From positions 1 to 7,344 of the forward strand of contig JALUUN010000543.1 in the NCBI GenBank assembly GCA_027021325.1: a DNA stretch of 7,344 nt, given 5' to 3'. Each line of letters opens with the position of its first letter. The first letter of the stretch is position 1. Under the pieces are notes generated by a model. That model did no database searches and was not told where the DNA came from. It was given only the letters and a program-made list of their open reading frames with translations. Source of the DNA: Planctomycetota bacterium. Its GTDB lineage: Bacteria > Planctomycetota > UBA1135. Position numbers and translations under genes: made by a program. This document shows positions 1-6,604 of the stretch, in pieces.

Positions 1-3
1 TAG

Positions 4-1086
4 GAGACCATCGAACCGGACGCGTGGGACGACACCGCAACGATGTCCATCGACGAGAACGGCACGATGATCGTCTATGCCGTTCCCGAGATCCACGCGC
101 GGATCCGCTCCCTCCTCGAGGACCTGCGCAAGGCGGCCAACATCATGGTCGAGATCCAGGTCCGCTTCCTGAAGGTCGAGGACAGCTTCCTCCAGGACAT
201 CGGCCTCGACTTCCGCGGCCTGGGGGACGACACCACCGGCGGCGTCCCCGGCCCGGGCGATGACTTCGTCTTCGACGACTTCGGCAGCGACCCCGGAAGC
301 CCCGGCTCCCCTGGGCCCCTGGGCTCCGGCAACGACTCCGGCGTCTACTTCCGGGAGGCCAGCGACAACGTCAACATCCTGGCCCGGACCGAGGGCCTGT
401 ACGACGTCACCCTGGGCAACGACGAAACCCTGCTGGGTTCCGGCGGGCTCTCCGCCCAGTGGACCATGCTCGGCGACACCCAGCTGGAGATGGTGCTGCG
501 GGCGGTCGAGAAGTCGCAGCGCAGCGAGATCGTCACCGAGCCGACGCTGATGGTCTACAACACCGCCCGGGCCAACCTGACGGTGGCCAACCAGGTCTCC
601 TACGTCGGCGACTTCGACGTCGAGATCGCCCAGGCCGCGGCCCTGGCCGACCCCATCGTCCGGGTCGCCCAGGACGGCGTGTTCCTGGACGTGCGGCCGG
701 TGGTTACCGCCGACCGCCGGTTCACCTATATCGACGTGCGGCCGACCGTGGCGACCCTGCGCCGGCCGATCCCGACCTTCCAGACCTCCCTGGGCGCCGG
801 TTCGCCGGTGACCCTGCAGCTGCCGGAACTGGAGCTGCAGAAGATCCGCACCCGGGTCCTGGTTCCGGACGGCGGGACGCTGATGCTCGGCGGCCTGAAC
901 GTGGTCGAGGAGCAAGATCTCGAATCCGGGATCCCCTTCCTCAGCCAGATCCCGATCGTCTCCTTCTTCTTCAGCCGGAAGGGCACCTACGAGTCCTACC
1001 GCAAGCTGATCATCCTCCTGACCGCCCGGGTCGTGATCCCGGACGAGCACGAGCCCTCCATCGAGCCCGGCGGCTCGGTCCGCTGA
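4..1086 (+). CDS. Secretin (type II/III secretion or type IV pilus family), 3' part of gene
   Basis: This is the C-terminal core of a secretin, the ring-forming outer-membrane channel of type II/III secretion and type IV pili. Numbering from the first ATG in view (base 43), the family signature VPDGGTLMLGGL is at residues 274-285. It is followed by the usual 'IPFLSQIPIVSFFF' segment (297-310) and a terminal strand KLIILLTARVVIP (321-333). The stretch EPTLMVYNTARANLTVANQ (166-184) fits the conserved central barrel. Residues 61-100 form a Gly/Pro/Asp-rich insert after an N-domain-like segment. The frame is open before base 43 and encodes ETIEPDAWDD, which resembles the end of the preceding secretin N-domain, so ATG 43 is probably not the true start. 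An in-frame TAG at bases 1-3 blocks the reading upstream. No signal peptide or N0/N1 domain is in view. The family call is firm; which secretion or pilus system it serves is not shown. Confidence 0.9.
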   Translation, partial: ETIEPDAWDDTATMSIDENGTMIVYAVPEIHARIRSLLEDLRKAANIMVEIQVRFLKVEDSFLQDIGLDFRGLGDDTTGGVPGPGDDFVFDDFGSDPGSPGSPGPLGSGNDSGVYFREASDNVNILARTEGLYDVTLGNDETLLGSGGLSAQWTMLGDTQLEMVLRAVEKSQRSEIVTEPTLMVYNTARANLTVANQVSYVGDFDVEIAQAAALADPIVRVAQDGVFLDVRPVVTADRRFTYIDVRPTVATLRRPIPTFQTSLGAGSPVTLQLPELELQKIRTRVLVPDGGTLMLGGLNVVEEQDLESGIPFLSQIPIVSFFFSRKGTYESYRKLIILLTARVVIPDEHEPSIEPGGSVR

Positions 1087-1109
1087 ACGGCCGGCCGGTC
1101 CGGTCCCGG

Positions 1110-1138
1110 GGGGCGGTGGCGCCGCGCGCCGCCGCCCC
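1110..1138 (+). terminator. GC-rich hairpin after the secretin gene, candidate terminator or attenuator
   Basis: Bases 1110-1121 pair with 1127-1138 to give 12 consecutive pairs, one of them G-U (1117 with 1131), around a 5-base loop at 1122-1126. It starts 24 bases after the secretin stop codon. No T run follows, so it is not a classic intrinsic terminator; it could slow transcription, stabilise the upstream mRNA 3' end, or act as a U-less terminator. Chance stems are common in DNA this GC-rich, but 12 uninterrupted pairs is well above a typical background stem. Confidence 0.5.
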
Positions 1139-1191
1139 TCGCGTCCAACGAAGCCCCTGAGCCCCCTGTCCCCGCACACCTCCACGAGCCG

Positions 1192-4017
1192 ATGCTGCTG
1201 ACCTCGCTGCTTCTGTCCCTGCCCCTGGCCGCGGCCCCGCCGCAGGAAGGGGAAGGCAACGCCGCGGTCCTGGAGGAGGCCGAGTTCGCCCGCGCCCTGG
1301 TGAACCAGTTCCCGGGCTTCGAGGACCACGCCGAGTACGTCCTCGACCAGGCGATGAAGAACCTCGCCCACGGTTCCTCGGACCGCGCCGCCCTCGAGCT
1401 GGCCCGCTGCGATGTGATCTATACCGCGTCCAAGCGGATGACGGATCCGAACGACTGGCTCCAGGCCCTGGGCGAGGCCGGCACCTGCTATGCCTCCTTC
1501 CTGAAGGCTTCAGCCCCGCCCGCCCTTGCCCGCCGGGCGCGGGTGCGCCTGGCCGAGGTCGCCTTCAACTACGGCAATGCCGCCGCCTCGGTGCGCAATA
1601 CCCGCGAGCTCGAGCCCGAGGAGCTCGAAGCCATGCGCAGCACCGCGGAAGGCTTCTTCACCCAGGCCATCCAGGCGGTGAACGAGAGCATCTCCGAGTT
1701 CCAGGCCATGGACCAGGAAGAGCAGGAGGACGCCCGTTTCGACTACTACCTGTCCCTCTTCTACCGCGCCAACATCTTCGTCAACTGGGCGAGCCTCTAC
1801 CCGACCGGCAGCCTGGAGTGCAACGAACACTGCCGCAGGGCCCTGGAGCTCCTCGAGGACTTCGCCATCGAGGTCGGAGAGACCCGGGTGCCGGGCCTGC
1901 AGGCCTATGTGCGCATGGCCGACACCTACGCCCTGCGCGGCGAGCCCGACGACCTGGAGATGGCCGAGATGTTCTATCGGCACGTCATCGAGAACTCCCT
2001 TCCAGCGGAGATCCCCGAAGACTGGACCTCGGCCGACATCGACGCCCGTCAGGGGGTCATGCAGCTGGCCTGGCACGGGCTCATGCGCTTCTACCTGGAG
2101 CGTGGCCGCACCGAGGAGGCCGCCGAACTGGGGCGGCGTTTCGAGGAGTGGGTGGAGAACGAGGGAGTCCTGCTGACCGACGACGGCTACCGGGTGCTGC
2201 TCCAGATCGCCCGCCTGCGTGCCCGCCAGGGCGACTACACCGGCGCCATCGACCTCGCCGCCCGGGTCAGCCGTGAGAAGCCGCGGCACATTCTCGACCT
2301 GGAAGCGCGAGCCGTGGTCCAGGAGGTCCTGGCCATGGCGCCGCCCGAGGCCGAGATCCCCTTCCACGTGATCGCCGACGCCTACGAGGGTGCCTATGTC
2401 CAGAAGAAGTACGAGCTGGCGCGTGACGGTTTCAAGATCCTCATCAGCCGCCTCGCCGGCCGCCCCGAAGCGAACGACTTCGGCGCCAAGGCCTACTACT
2501 ACCTGGGGCGGTCCTGGACGAACCTGAATCGTCCGCTCCTGGCCGCTGTCACCTTCCGGGCGGGCTTCGAGCAGTTCCCCGACGACGAGGAGTTCTCCGA
2601 GCAGCTGGCGCGGAACTGGCTCAGCCTGGCCGAGAACCTGCGCAATCGCGCCCGCGGCGACGCCGGCCTCGACGCCTTCTTCCGTGCCGCCGAGGAAGCG
2701 GTCCAGTCGGTCGGCGGCGACGCCAGCGGCGGCATCGCCTGGCGCAGCGCCAAGGGCGACTACGATGCGGCCCGCGACGCCCTGCGTGCCGGTGACGAGG
2801 AGGAGGCTCTGCGTTTGTTCCGGCGCGCCATCCAGGGCTTCGAGAAGATCGACCGGGCCAGCCCCTACTACGAGCAGGCCCTGGTCCAGGCCGGTCTCGC
2901 CGAATACCACCAGATGGCCCTCGATCCGGGTGCCGGCCGGCGCGCCTTCCAGCGCTTCCAGGAGTACCTGGAGAACTTCGTGACGAACCCGGAGAACACG
3001 CCGGTCACACCTCGCCAGCGCAAGGTCCGCAAGGACCAGACGGCCCGCGCCGACTACTACCGGGGTCAGGTGAAGTACAAGGAGGCCCGGGCCGGGAACC
3101 AGGAGGCCTGGAACGAACTCCTGCAGCTCTACGAAGGCTATCTGGACCGCCATCCGGACCAGTACAGCTACGGTGCGGCCACCTACACCTACCGCATGGA
3201 AGCCCTGCTGGCCCTGGGCCGGGAGCAGGAGGCCGAGGCCCTGTTCGAGGAGCTGGTGAACCTGCCCTTCGAGCACAACTTCACCAACCGCGGGGCCTTC
3301 ATCCTCTTCAGTCACTTCAACTCGAAACTGGAGGATCTGGAAGGCCCGGCCCGGCGCGAGGCCCTGCAGAAGGCGGCGCGCTACCTCAGCATCATGAACC
3401 AGACCTCCGCCCGCCCGCAGTTCGGCAACCTGCGGACCGAAGCGGACCTGCGCATGCAGCTCGGCGAGTGGGCGACCGCCGCCGCCCTCCTGGAGCGGGC
3501 CCTGGACCTCGCCGAGGGGATGGACGGGAACGCGGTCTATCAGACCGAGATGGACCTCGTCGAGGCCTACCTCGCCATGGACAAGCCGGGTGCCGCCAAG
3601 GCCGTCATTGACCGCTATCTGGCGGATCCCGCGTTCAACAAGAAGGGCCGCGTGATCGCCGCCGGGGTGAAGATCAAGAGCGGCTGGATCCAGATGCGCA
3701 AGGGCCGGCCCGTCGAAGTGCCGGGAAGCAGCACCACCGCCGCGGAATTCCAGGAGGCCTCCGAACTCCTCAGCAAACTGATCCTCGCCCACGAGCAGGG
3801 CCTCGGTCCCGACCAGAACAAGTTCCGGGATCCGGAATGGTGGCGGCTCAAACTCCAGCAGGCCTACGTCCTCTACCGCTGGGGCCAGGTGGACTCCAGC
3901 AAGCGCGGGGCACACCGCAAGCTCATCGAATCCCTCGAACGCCTGTCGCCCGACCTCGGCGGCAAGGTTGCCGGCGAGGAACTGCCCCAGCTCTTCCGCG
4001 CCCTCCTCGCCAAGTAG
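1192..4017 (+). CDS. Large exported TPR-like helical-repeat protein (941 aa)
   Basis: This is a long all-helical protein with degenerate tetratricopeptide-like repeats; it probably acts as a periplasmic or envelope scaffold, and I do not recognise a named family. Residues 1-15 are a short hydrophobic leader (MLLTSLLLSLPLAAA) with no basic n-region and no lipobox cysteine, so a soluble exported protein fits better than a lipoprotein. TPR-like helix pairs appear around residues 238-272, 291-325, 333-363, 432-465, 527-555, 664-690, 752-775 and 784-810, with the usual Ala, Gly, Tyr and Leu spacing. Four cysteines are seen near the N-terminal side (C73, C99, C210, C214). No enzymatic motif is visible. 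The ATG at 1192 is the only start after the in-frame stop at 1159-1161, and no Shine-Dalgarno sequence precedes it. The gene ends 9 bases before the next TPR gene, so the two are very likely co-transcribed. Partner and cargo are unknown. Confidence 0.85.
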   Translation: MLLTSLLLSLPLAAAPPQEGEGNAAVLEEAEFARALVNQFPGFEDHAEYVLDQAMKNLAHGSSDRAALELARCDVIYTASKRMTDPNDWLQALGEAGTCYASFLKASAPPALARRARVRLAEVAFNYGNAAASVRNTRELEPEELEAMRSTAEGFFTQAIQAVNESISEFQAMDQEEQEDARFDYYLSLFYRANIFVNWASLYPTGSLECNEHCRRALELLEDFAIEVGETRVPGLQAYVRMADTYALRGEPDDLEMAEMFYRHVIENSLPAEIPEDWTSADIDARQGVMQLAWHGLMRFYLERGRTEEAAELGRRFEEWVENEGVLLTDDGYRVLLQIARLRARQGDYTGAIDLAARVSREKPRHILDLEARAVVQEVLAMAPPEAEIPFHVIADAYEGAYVQKKYELARDGFKILISRLAGRPEANDFGAKAYYYLGRSWTNLNRPLLAAVTFRAGFEQFPDDEEFSEQLARNWLSLAENLRNRARGDAGLDAFFRAAEEAVQSVGGDASGGIAWRSAKGDYDAARDALRAGDEEEALRLFRRAIQGFEKIDRASPYYEQALVQAGLAEYHQMALDPGAGRRAFQRFQEYLENFVTNPENTPVTPRQRKVRKDQTARADYYRGQVKYKEARAGNQEAWNELLQLYEGYLDRHPDQYSYGAATYTYRMEALLALGREQEAEALFEELVNLPFEHNFTNRGAFILFSHFNSKLEDLEGPARREALQKAARYLSIMNQTSARPQFGNLRTEADLRMQLGEWATAAALLERALDLAEGMDGNAVYQTEMDLVEAYLAMDKPGAAKAVIDRYLADPAFNKKGRVIAAGVKIKSGWIQMRKGRPVEVPGSSTTAAEFQEASELLSKLILAHEQGLGPDQNKFRDPEWWRLKLQQAYVLYRWGQVDSSKRGAHRKLIESLERLSPDLGGKVAGEELPQLFRALLAK

Positions 4018-4026
4018 TTCCGAGCC

Positions 4027-5106
4027 ATGATCGTCCTCACCCCCCTGCTCCTGGCCCTGGCCGCCCCCCAGGCGGACCAGATCCACACCGCTGCCGGTGA
4101 CACGGTGGTCGGCGAGGTGACGGCCGCCACCCTGAAAGCCGTGGACTACCGCAACGCCCGCGGCGAGGAGCGCAGCCTCGCCCCCGCCGAGGTCCTGTCC
4201 ATCGACTACCGGCCGCAGCCGGAGCTCTATGTGAAGGCCCGCGACTTTCTCGAGAAGCAGGACTTCCAGAACGCCGTCAACGGCTTCGATGCCGCCGCCC
4301 GCGAAGGCGGGCGCTGGTGGCTCGAACCCATGTGCCGCCTGGGCCGGGCCGAGACTCTTCTGGCCTGGTCGGCAGTGGACCCGGGCCGTGCTGCCGAGGC
4401 TCTGGAGGCCTACCGCGAGTGGCTCAGCCGCTGGCCGGACTCCTTCCACTCCATCGAGGCGCGGATCGGCGAGGCCCGGGCCCTGGCCCGGACCGGCCAG
4501 CACGACGAAGCGGCCAGGCGCATGGAGCAGCTGGCCTCGGACGCCTTCCGCGGGAATCTGGGCGCCCATGTCGAGCACCGAGCCCAGCTCGTGCGCTGCC
4601 GCATCCTCCTCGAGGGCGGTCAGGCCCAGGTCGCCGAGACCCGGCTCGGGGATCTGATCGGCAAGCTCGAGGAGGATCTGCGCAAGCAGGACCTGGGCCA
4701 GGGAGCGCGCCAGTTGCTGCGCCGCCTCCACGCCTCCTGCCAGATCGCCCTCGGCGACGCCCGGGTGGCGCGCGAGGGCGCCGCAAGGGCGGCCTCCTAC
4801 TGGGAGGGCCTTCTGCGCAGGCAGGGACTGGCCCCGGACGTCCGGGCCGCCGCCCTGATCGGCCTGGCCCAGGCGGCCCGGGAGGAGGGGCAACTCCGGG
4901 AGGCCCAGCTGCGCCTGGCCGAGGTCGTGGCCACCCTCCACGTCCAGGACCCCGAGGTCATGGCCCGGGCGCTGTTCGCCCTGGGCGAGGTCACGGCGGA
5001 ACTGGACGACACACCCACCCCCTCCCGGGACTACTTCCAGCAGGTGGTGGAAGACTACCCGAACACAGCCTGGGCCCTGGAGGCCCGGCGCCGGCTCGGG
5101 AGCTGA
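4027..5106 (+). CDS. Exported TPR protein with N-terminal beta-rich domain (359 aa)
   Basis: A short hydrophobic leader (residues 1 to about 13, MIVLTPLLLALAA) suggests export. Residues 18-62 look like a small beta domain: alternating short strands with GDTVVGEVTAATLKAVDY, then a conserved-looking EVLSIDYRP exit. The remainder is helical with TPR-like pairs: 69-93, 99-135, 142-170, 277-300 and 312-358. The last repeat (ARALFALGEV ... FQQVVEDYPNTAWALEARRRL) resembles the C-terminal TPRs of YbgF/CpoB, the periplasmic partner of the Tol-Pal system. That resemblance is only at repeat level; there is no evident YbgF trimerising coiled coil. The gene follows the 941-aa TPR gene after 9 bases and precedes the exbB-type gene, a position in which a periplasmic adaptor would make sense. 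The start ATG directly follows CGAGCC, without a Shine-Dalgarno sequence. Confidence 0.82.
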   Translation: MIVLTPLLLALAAPQADQIHTAAGDTVVGEVTAATLKAVDYRNARGEERSLAPAEVLSIDYRPQPELYVKARDFLEKQDFQNAVNGFDAAAREGGRWWLEPMCRLGRAETLLAWSAVDPGRAAEALEAYREWLSRWPDSFHSIEARIGEARALARTGQHDEAARRMEQLASDAFRGNLGAHVEHRAQLVRCRILLEGGQAQVAETRLGDLIGKLEEDLRKQDLGQGARQLLRRLHASCQIALGDARVAREGAARAASYWEGLLRRQGLAPDVRAAALIGLAQAAREEGQLREAQLRLAEVVATLHVQDPEVMARALFALGEVTAELDDTPTPSRDYFQQVVEDYPNTAWALEARRRLGS

Positions 5107-5127
5107 GGCCGGGATCATCCCGAGGCC
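5107..5127 (+). terminator. Hairpin directly after the second TPR gene, candidate terminator
   Basis: Bases 5107-5114 (GGCCGGGA) pair with 5118-5121 (TCCC) and 5124-5127 (GGCC), leaving a 2-base bulge at 5122-5123 and a 3-base loop at 5115-5117. The stem begins at the base after the stop codon and is followed by a C run rather than T. It may separate the TPR genes from the downstream motor genes, in line with the 131-base gap, but it is only moderately strong. Confidence 0.35.
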
Positions 5128-5147
5128 CCCATCCGCTCCCGGAACGC

Positions 5148-5153
5148 TAGAAT
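5148..5153 (+). promoter_or_regulatory. Possible -10 element (TAGAAT) upstream of the exbB-type gene
   Basis: TAGAAT, within GCTAGAATCCCC, matches the sigma-70 -10 consensus at five of six bases and is a rare AT-rich island in this region. It lies about 85 bases before the exbB-type ATG and just after the hairpin that ends the TPR genes. No convincing -35 box is found 16-18 bases upstream, where the sequence is C-rich. Treat it as a candidate only. Confidence 0.3.
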
Positions 5154-5237
5154 CCCCCTTCCCACGCCCGACCCTGCCGCTTGCGGTCCGATCCGACTGC
5201 GCCAGGCTCGCACCCCGGAAACCACGCTGACGACAAG

Positions 5238-5963
5238 ATGCTTCGCCTTCGCCTCATGGCCCTGTCCGCGGCCTCGTTCCTTCTGGGAGCGGGCCTCCTC
5301 TTCGCCCAGGAGACCGCCGACAGCGGCTCCTCCGGTGGCGGCGGCACCGGCATCCTGGGAGCCATCTCCCAGGGCGGGCCCATCGGCTACATGATCATCG
5401 GCCTGTCCATCGTGGCCGTAGCCCTGATCATCGAGCACTTCGTCTCCATCAAGCGCGAGAAACTGGCACCTCCCGAGGCCATCGACGAGATCGAGGAGCT
5501 CTTCAACGAGGGCAACTACCAGGAGGCCCTGGAGTACTGCGAGGCCGAGGACACTCCTTTCACCCGGATCGTGGCGGCCGGGATCCGCAAGATCGGCCAC
5601 CCCTTCGGGACCATCGAGAAGGCCCTCGAGGAAGCCGAGGACGAAGAGTCCATCAAGCTTCAGCAGAAGATCGGCTGGCTCTCCCTGATCGCCGGAATCG
5701 CGCCCATGATGGGCCTGTTCGGAACGGTCACGGGCATGGTCGGCGCCTTCAGCACGATCGCCGAGGCCGGAACCGGAGGCGTCGAGCCCTCCATGTTCGC
5801 GGGCGACATCTCCCTGGCGCTGATCACCACCGTGCTGGGCCTGACGGTGGCCATCCCGACCACCGCCTTCTACGTGTTCTTCCGCAACCGGGTGACCATG
5901 CTCTCCATCGAGCTGGGTACCATCACGGAGGAACTCTTCGAGCGCTTCCGCGCCTCCGACTGA
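5238..5963 (+). CDS. exbB: ExbB/TolQ/MotA-type proton-channel protein (241 aa)
   Basis: This is the inner-membrane channel subunit that, with ExbD, uses proton-motive force to drive envelope processes. Residues 1-24 are a basic-then-hydrophobic signal peptide (MLRLRLMALS onward, with LLFA/QE as a plausible cleavage site), followed by a Ser/Gly linker at 29-38. Membrane segments are at about 48-68, 146-173 and 190-215. The cytoplasmic domain lies at about 70-145. The signature IAPMMGLFGTVTGMVGAF (154-171) matches the conserved second helix, with T163 at the channel threonine; ALITTVLGLTVAIP (194-207) matches the third helix, with T198 at the other pore threonine. The ATG at 5238 is chosen because it opens directly onto the signal peptide; a TTG 57 bases upstream would add an unstructured, uncharacteristic leader. 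The two exbD-type genes follow. ExbB, TolQ and MotA-like members cannot be separated here, so the symbol means family membership. A cleavable signal peptide is absent from E. coli ExbB. Confidence 0.92.
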   Translation: MLRLRLMALSAASFLLGAGLLFAQETADSGSSGGGGTGILGAISQGGPIGYMIIGLSIVAVALIIEHFVSIKREKLAPPEAIDEIEELFNEGNYQEALEYCEAEDTPFTRIVAAGIRKIGHPFGTIEKALEEAEDEESIKLQQKIGWLSLIAGIAPMMGLFGTVTGMVGAFSTIAEAGTGGVEPSMFAGDISLALITTVLGLTVAIPTTAFYVFFRNRVTMLSIELGTITEELFERFRASD

Positions 5964-6058
5964 GCCGCCGGCCCGGGGGACCGGCCCGGTTACCGCACCG
6001 AAGCCGGCCCCTAAGGGAACTGGAAACCCGCCCACGCCACCCGCTGCCGCCACCTGCC

Positions 6059-6583
6059 ATGGCCCGACGCAAGGCCGATACGGACGTCGAAGTCGACATG
6101 ACCCCCATGATCGACATGACGTTCCTGCTGATCATCTTCTTCATCATCGTCAACGACCTCTCGCAGCAGGAGCTGGAGGAGCTCAAGCTGCCGGTGGCGA
6201 AGATGGCCGGGCACGACGATCCTCCGCCTGGGCGCCCGATCCTCAACGTTCTGCCGGATGGCACGATCGTCTGGAAGCGGCGCAAGCTGTTCTGGGACGG
6301 CATGGACACCATGGGCCGGCAGGACCCCATCCGCAAGGGCCGTCCGGACTACTACTGGAAGCTCGCCGACACCCTGCGGGACGAGGTCGTTCCCTTCATG
6401 AAGAAGGAGTTCGACGAAAACCTGCAGAAGGAACTCGTGGACGACCCGATCCTGATCCGGGCCGACCGCAATACGCCCTTCAAGTACATCCAGCGCATCA
6501 TGGAGGTCTGCACCCGCGAAGGCATCCTCATCTGGAAGGTGCAGCTCGCCGCCTCCGAGGAGACCCCCTCCGACCAGCACTAG
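6059..6583 (+). CDS. exbD: ExbD/TolR-type protein, first copy (174 aa)
   Basis: This is a single-pass inner-membrane partner of ExbB, with a short cytoplasmic N-terminus, one membrane helix and a periplasmic domain. The family signature DMTPMIDMTFLLIIFF is at residues 13-28; D19 is at the position of the proton-carrying aspartate (D25 of E. coli ExbD). The periplasmic C-terminal part ends in the usual strand-helix-strand pattern, ILIRADRNTPFKYIQRIMEV (131-150) then ILIWKVQLA (156-164). At 174 residues it is longer than a typical ExbD of about 140. The extra length is mainly at 71-118, a Trp/Arg/Lys/Asp-rich stretch between the first periplasmic strand and the C-terminal half. The gene lies 95 bases after exbB and 21 bases before the second exbD. 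Its start follows CTGCC with no Shine-Dalgarno sequence. Confidence 0.9.
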   Translation: MARRKADTDVEVDMTPMIDMTFLLIIFFIIVNDLSQQELEELKLPVAKMAGHDDPPPGRPILNVLPDGTIVWKRRKLFWDGMDTMGRQDPIRKGRPDYYWKLADTLRDEVVPFMKKEFDENLQKELVDDPILIRADRNTPFKYIQRIMEVCTREGILIWKVQLAASEETPSDQH

Positions 6584-6604
6584 CCCAGGCTCCGAGTCCC
6601 CGCC

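Noticed and set aside
1087..1105. Palindromic GGCCGGCC run just after the secretin stop
   Set aside because: It is self-complementary only because it is simple G/C sequence, with no loop of usable size; nothing indicates a site.
459..1160. 233-codon + frame overlapping the secretin gene
   Set aside because: The translation is Arg/Gly/Pro/Asp-rich, typical of a shifted frame in GC-rich coding DNA, and the overlapping secretin frame has the family signature.
1510..5118. 1202-codon minus-strand open frame
   Set aside because: It lies in codon register opposite two well-supported TPR genes; its Gly/Leu/Val/Gln-rich translation has no domain logic and is explained by absent TTA, CTA and TCA codons on the coding strand.
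4317..5150. 277-codon + frame overlapping the second TPR gene
   Set aside because: The product is a Gly/Pro/Arg-rich shifted-frame translation with no plausible fold; the TPR frame is much better supported.
5181..5237. Upstream TTG start for the exbB-type gene
   Set aside because: It would place 19 Pro/Asp/His-containing residues before a clear signal peptide; the ATG at 5238 opens directly on the basic n-region.
5967..5985. GCCGG/CCGGC hairpin after the exbB stop
   Set aside because: It has only five pairs with a 9-base loop, and the surroundings contain direct repeats of CCGGCCCGG; this is expected by chance in such GC-rich sequence.
5115..6053. 312-codon minus-strand open frame opposite exbB
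   Set aside because: It is an in-register shadow of the exbB-type gene, which has clear family motifs; the minus product is low-complexity Gly/Asp/Leu.
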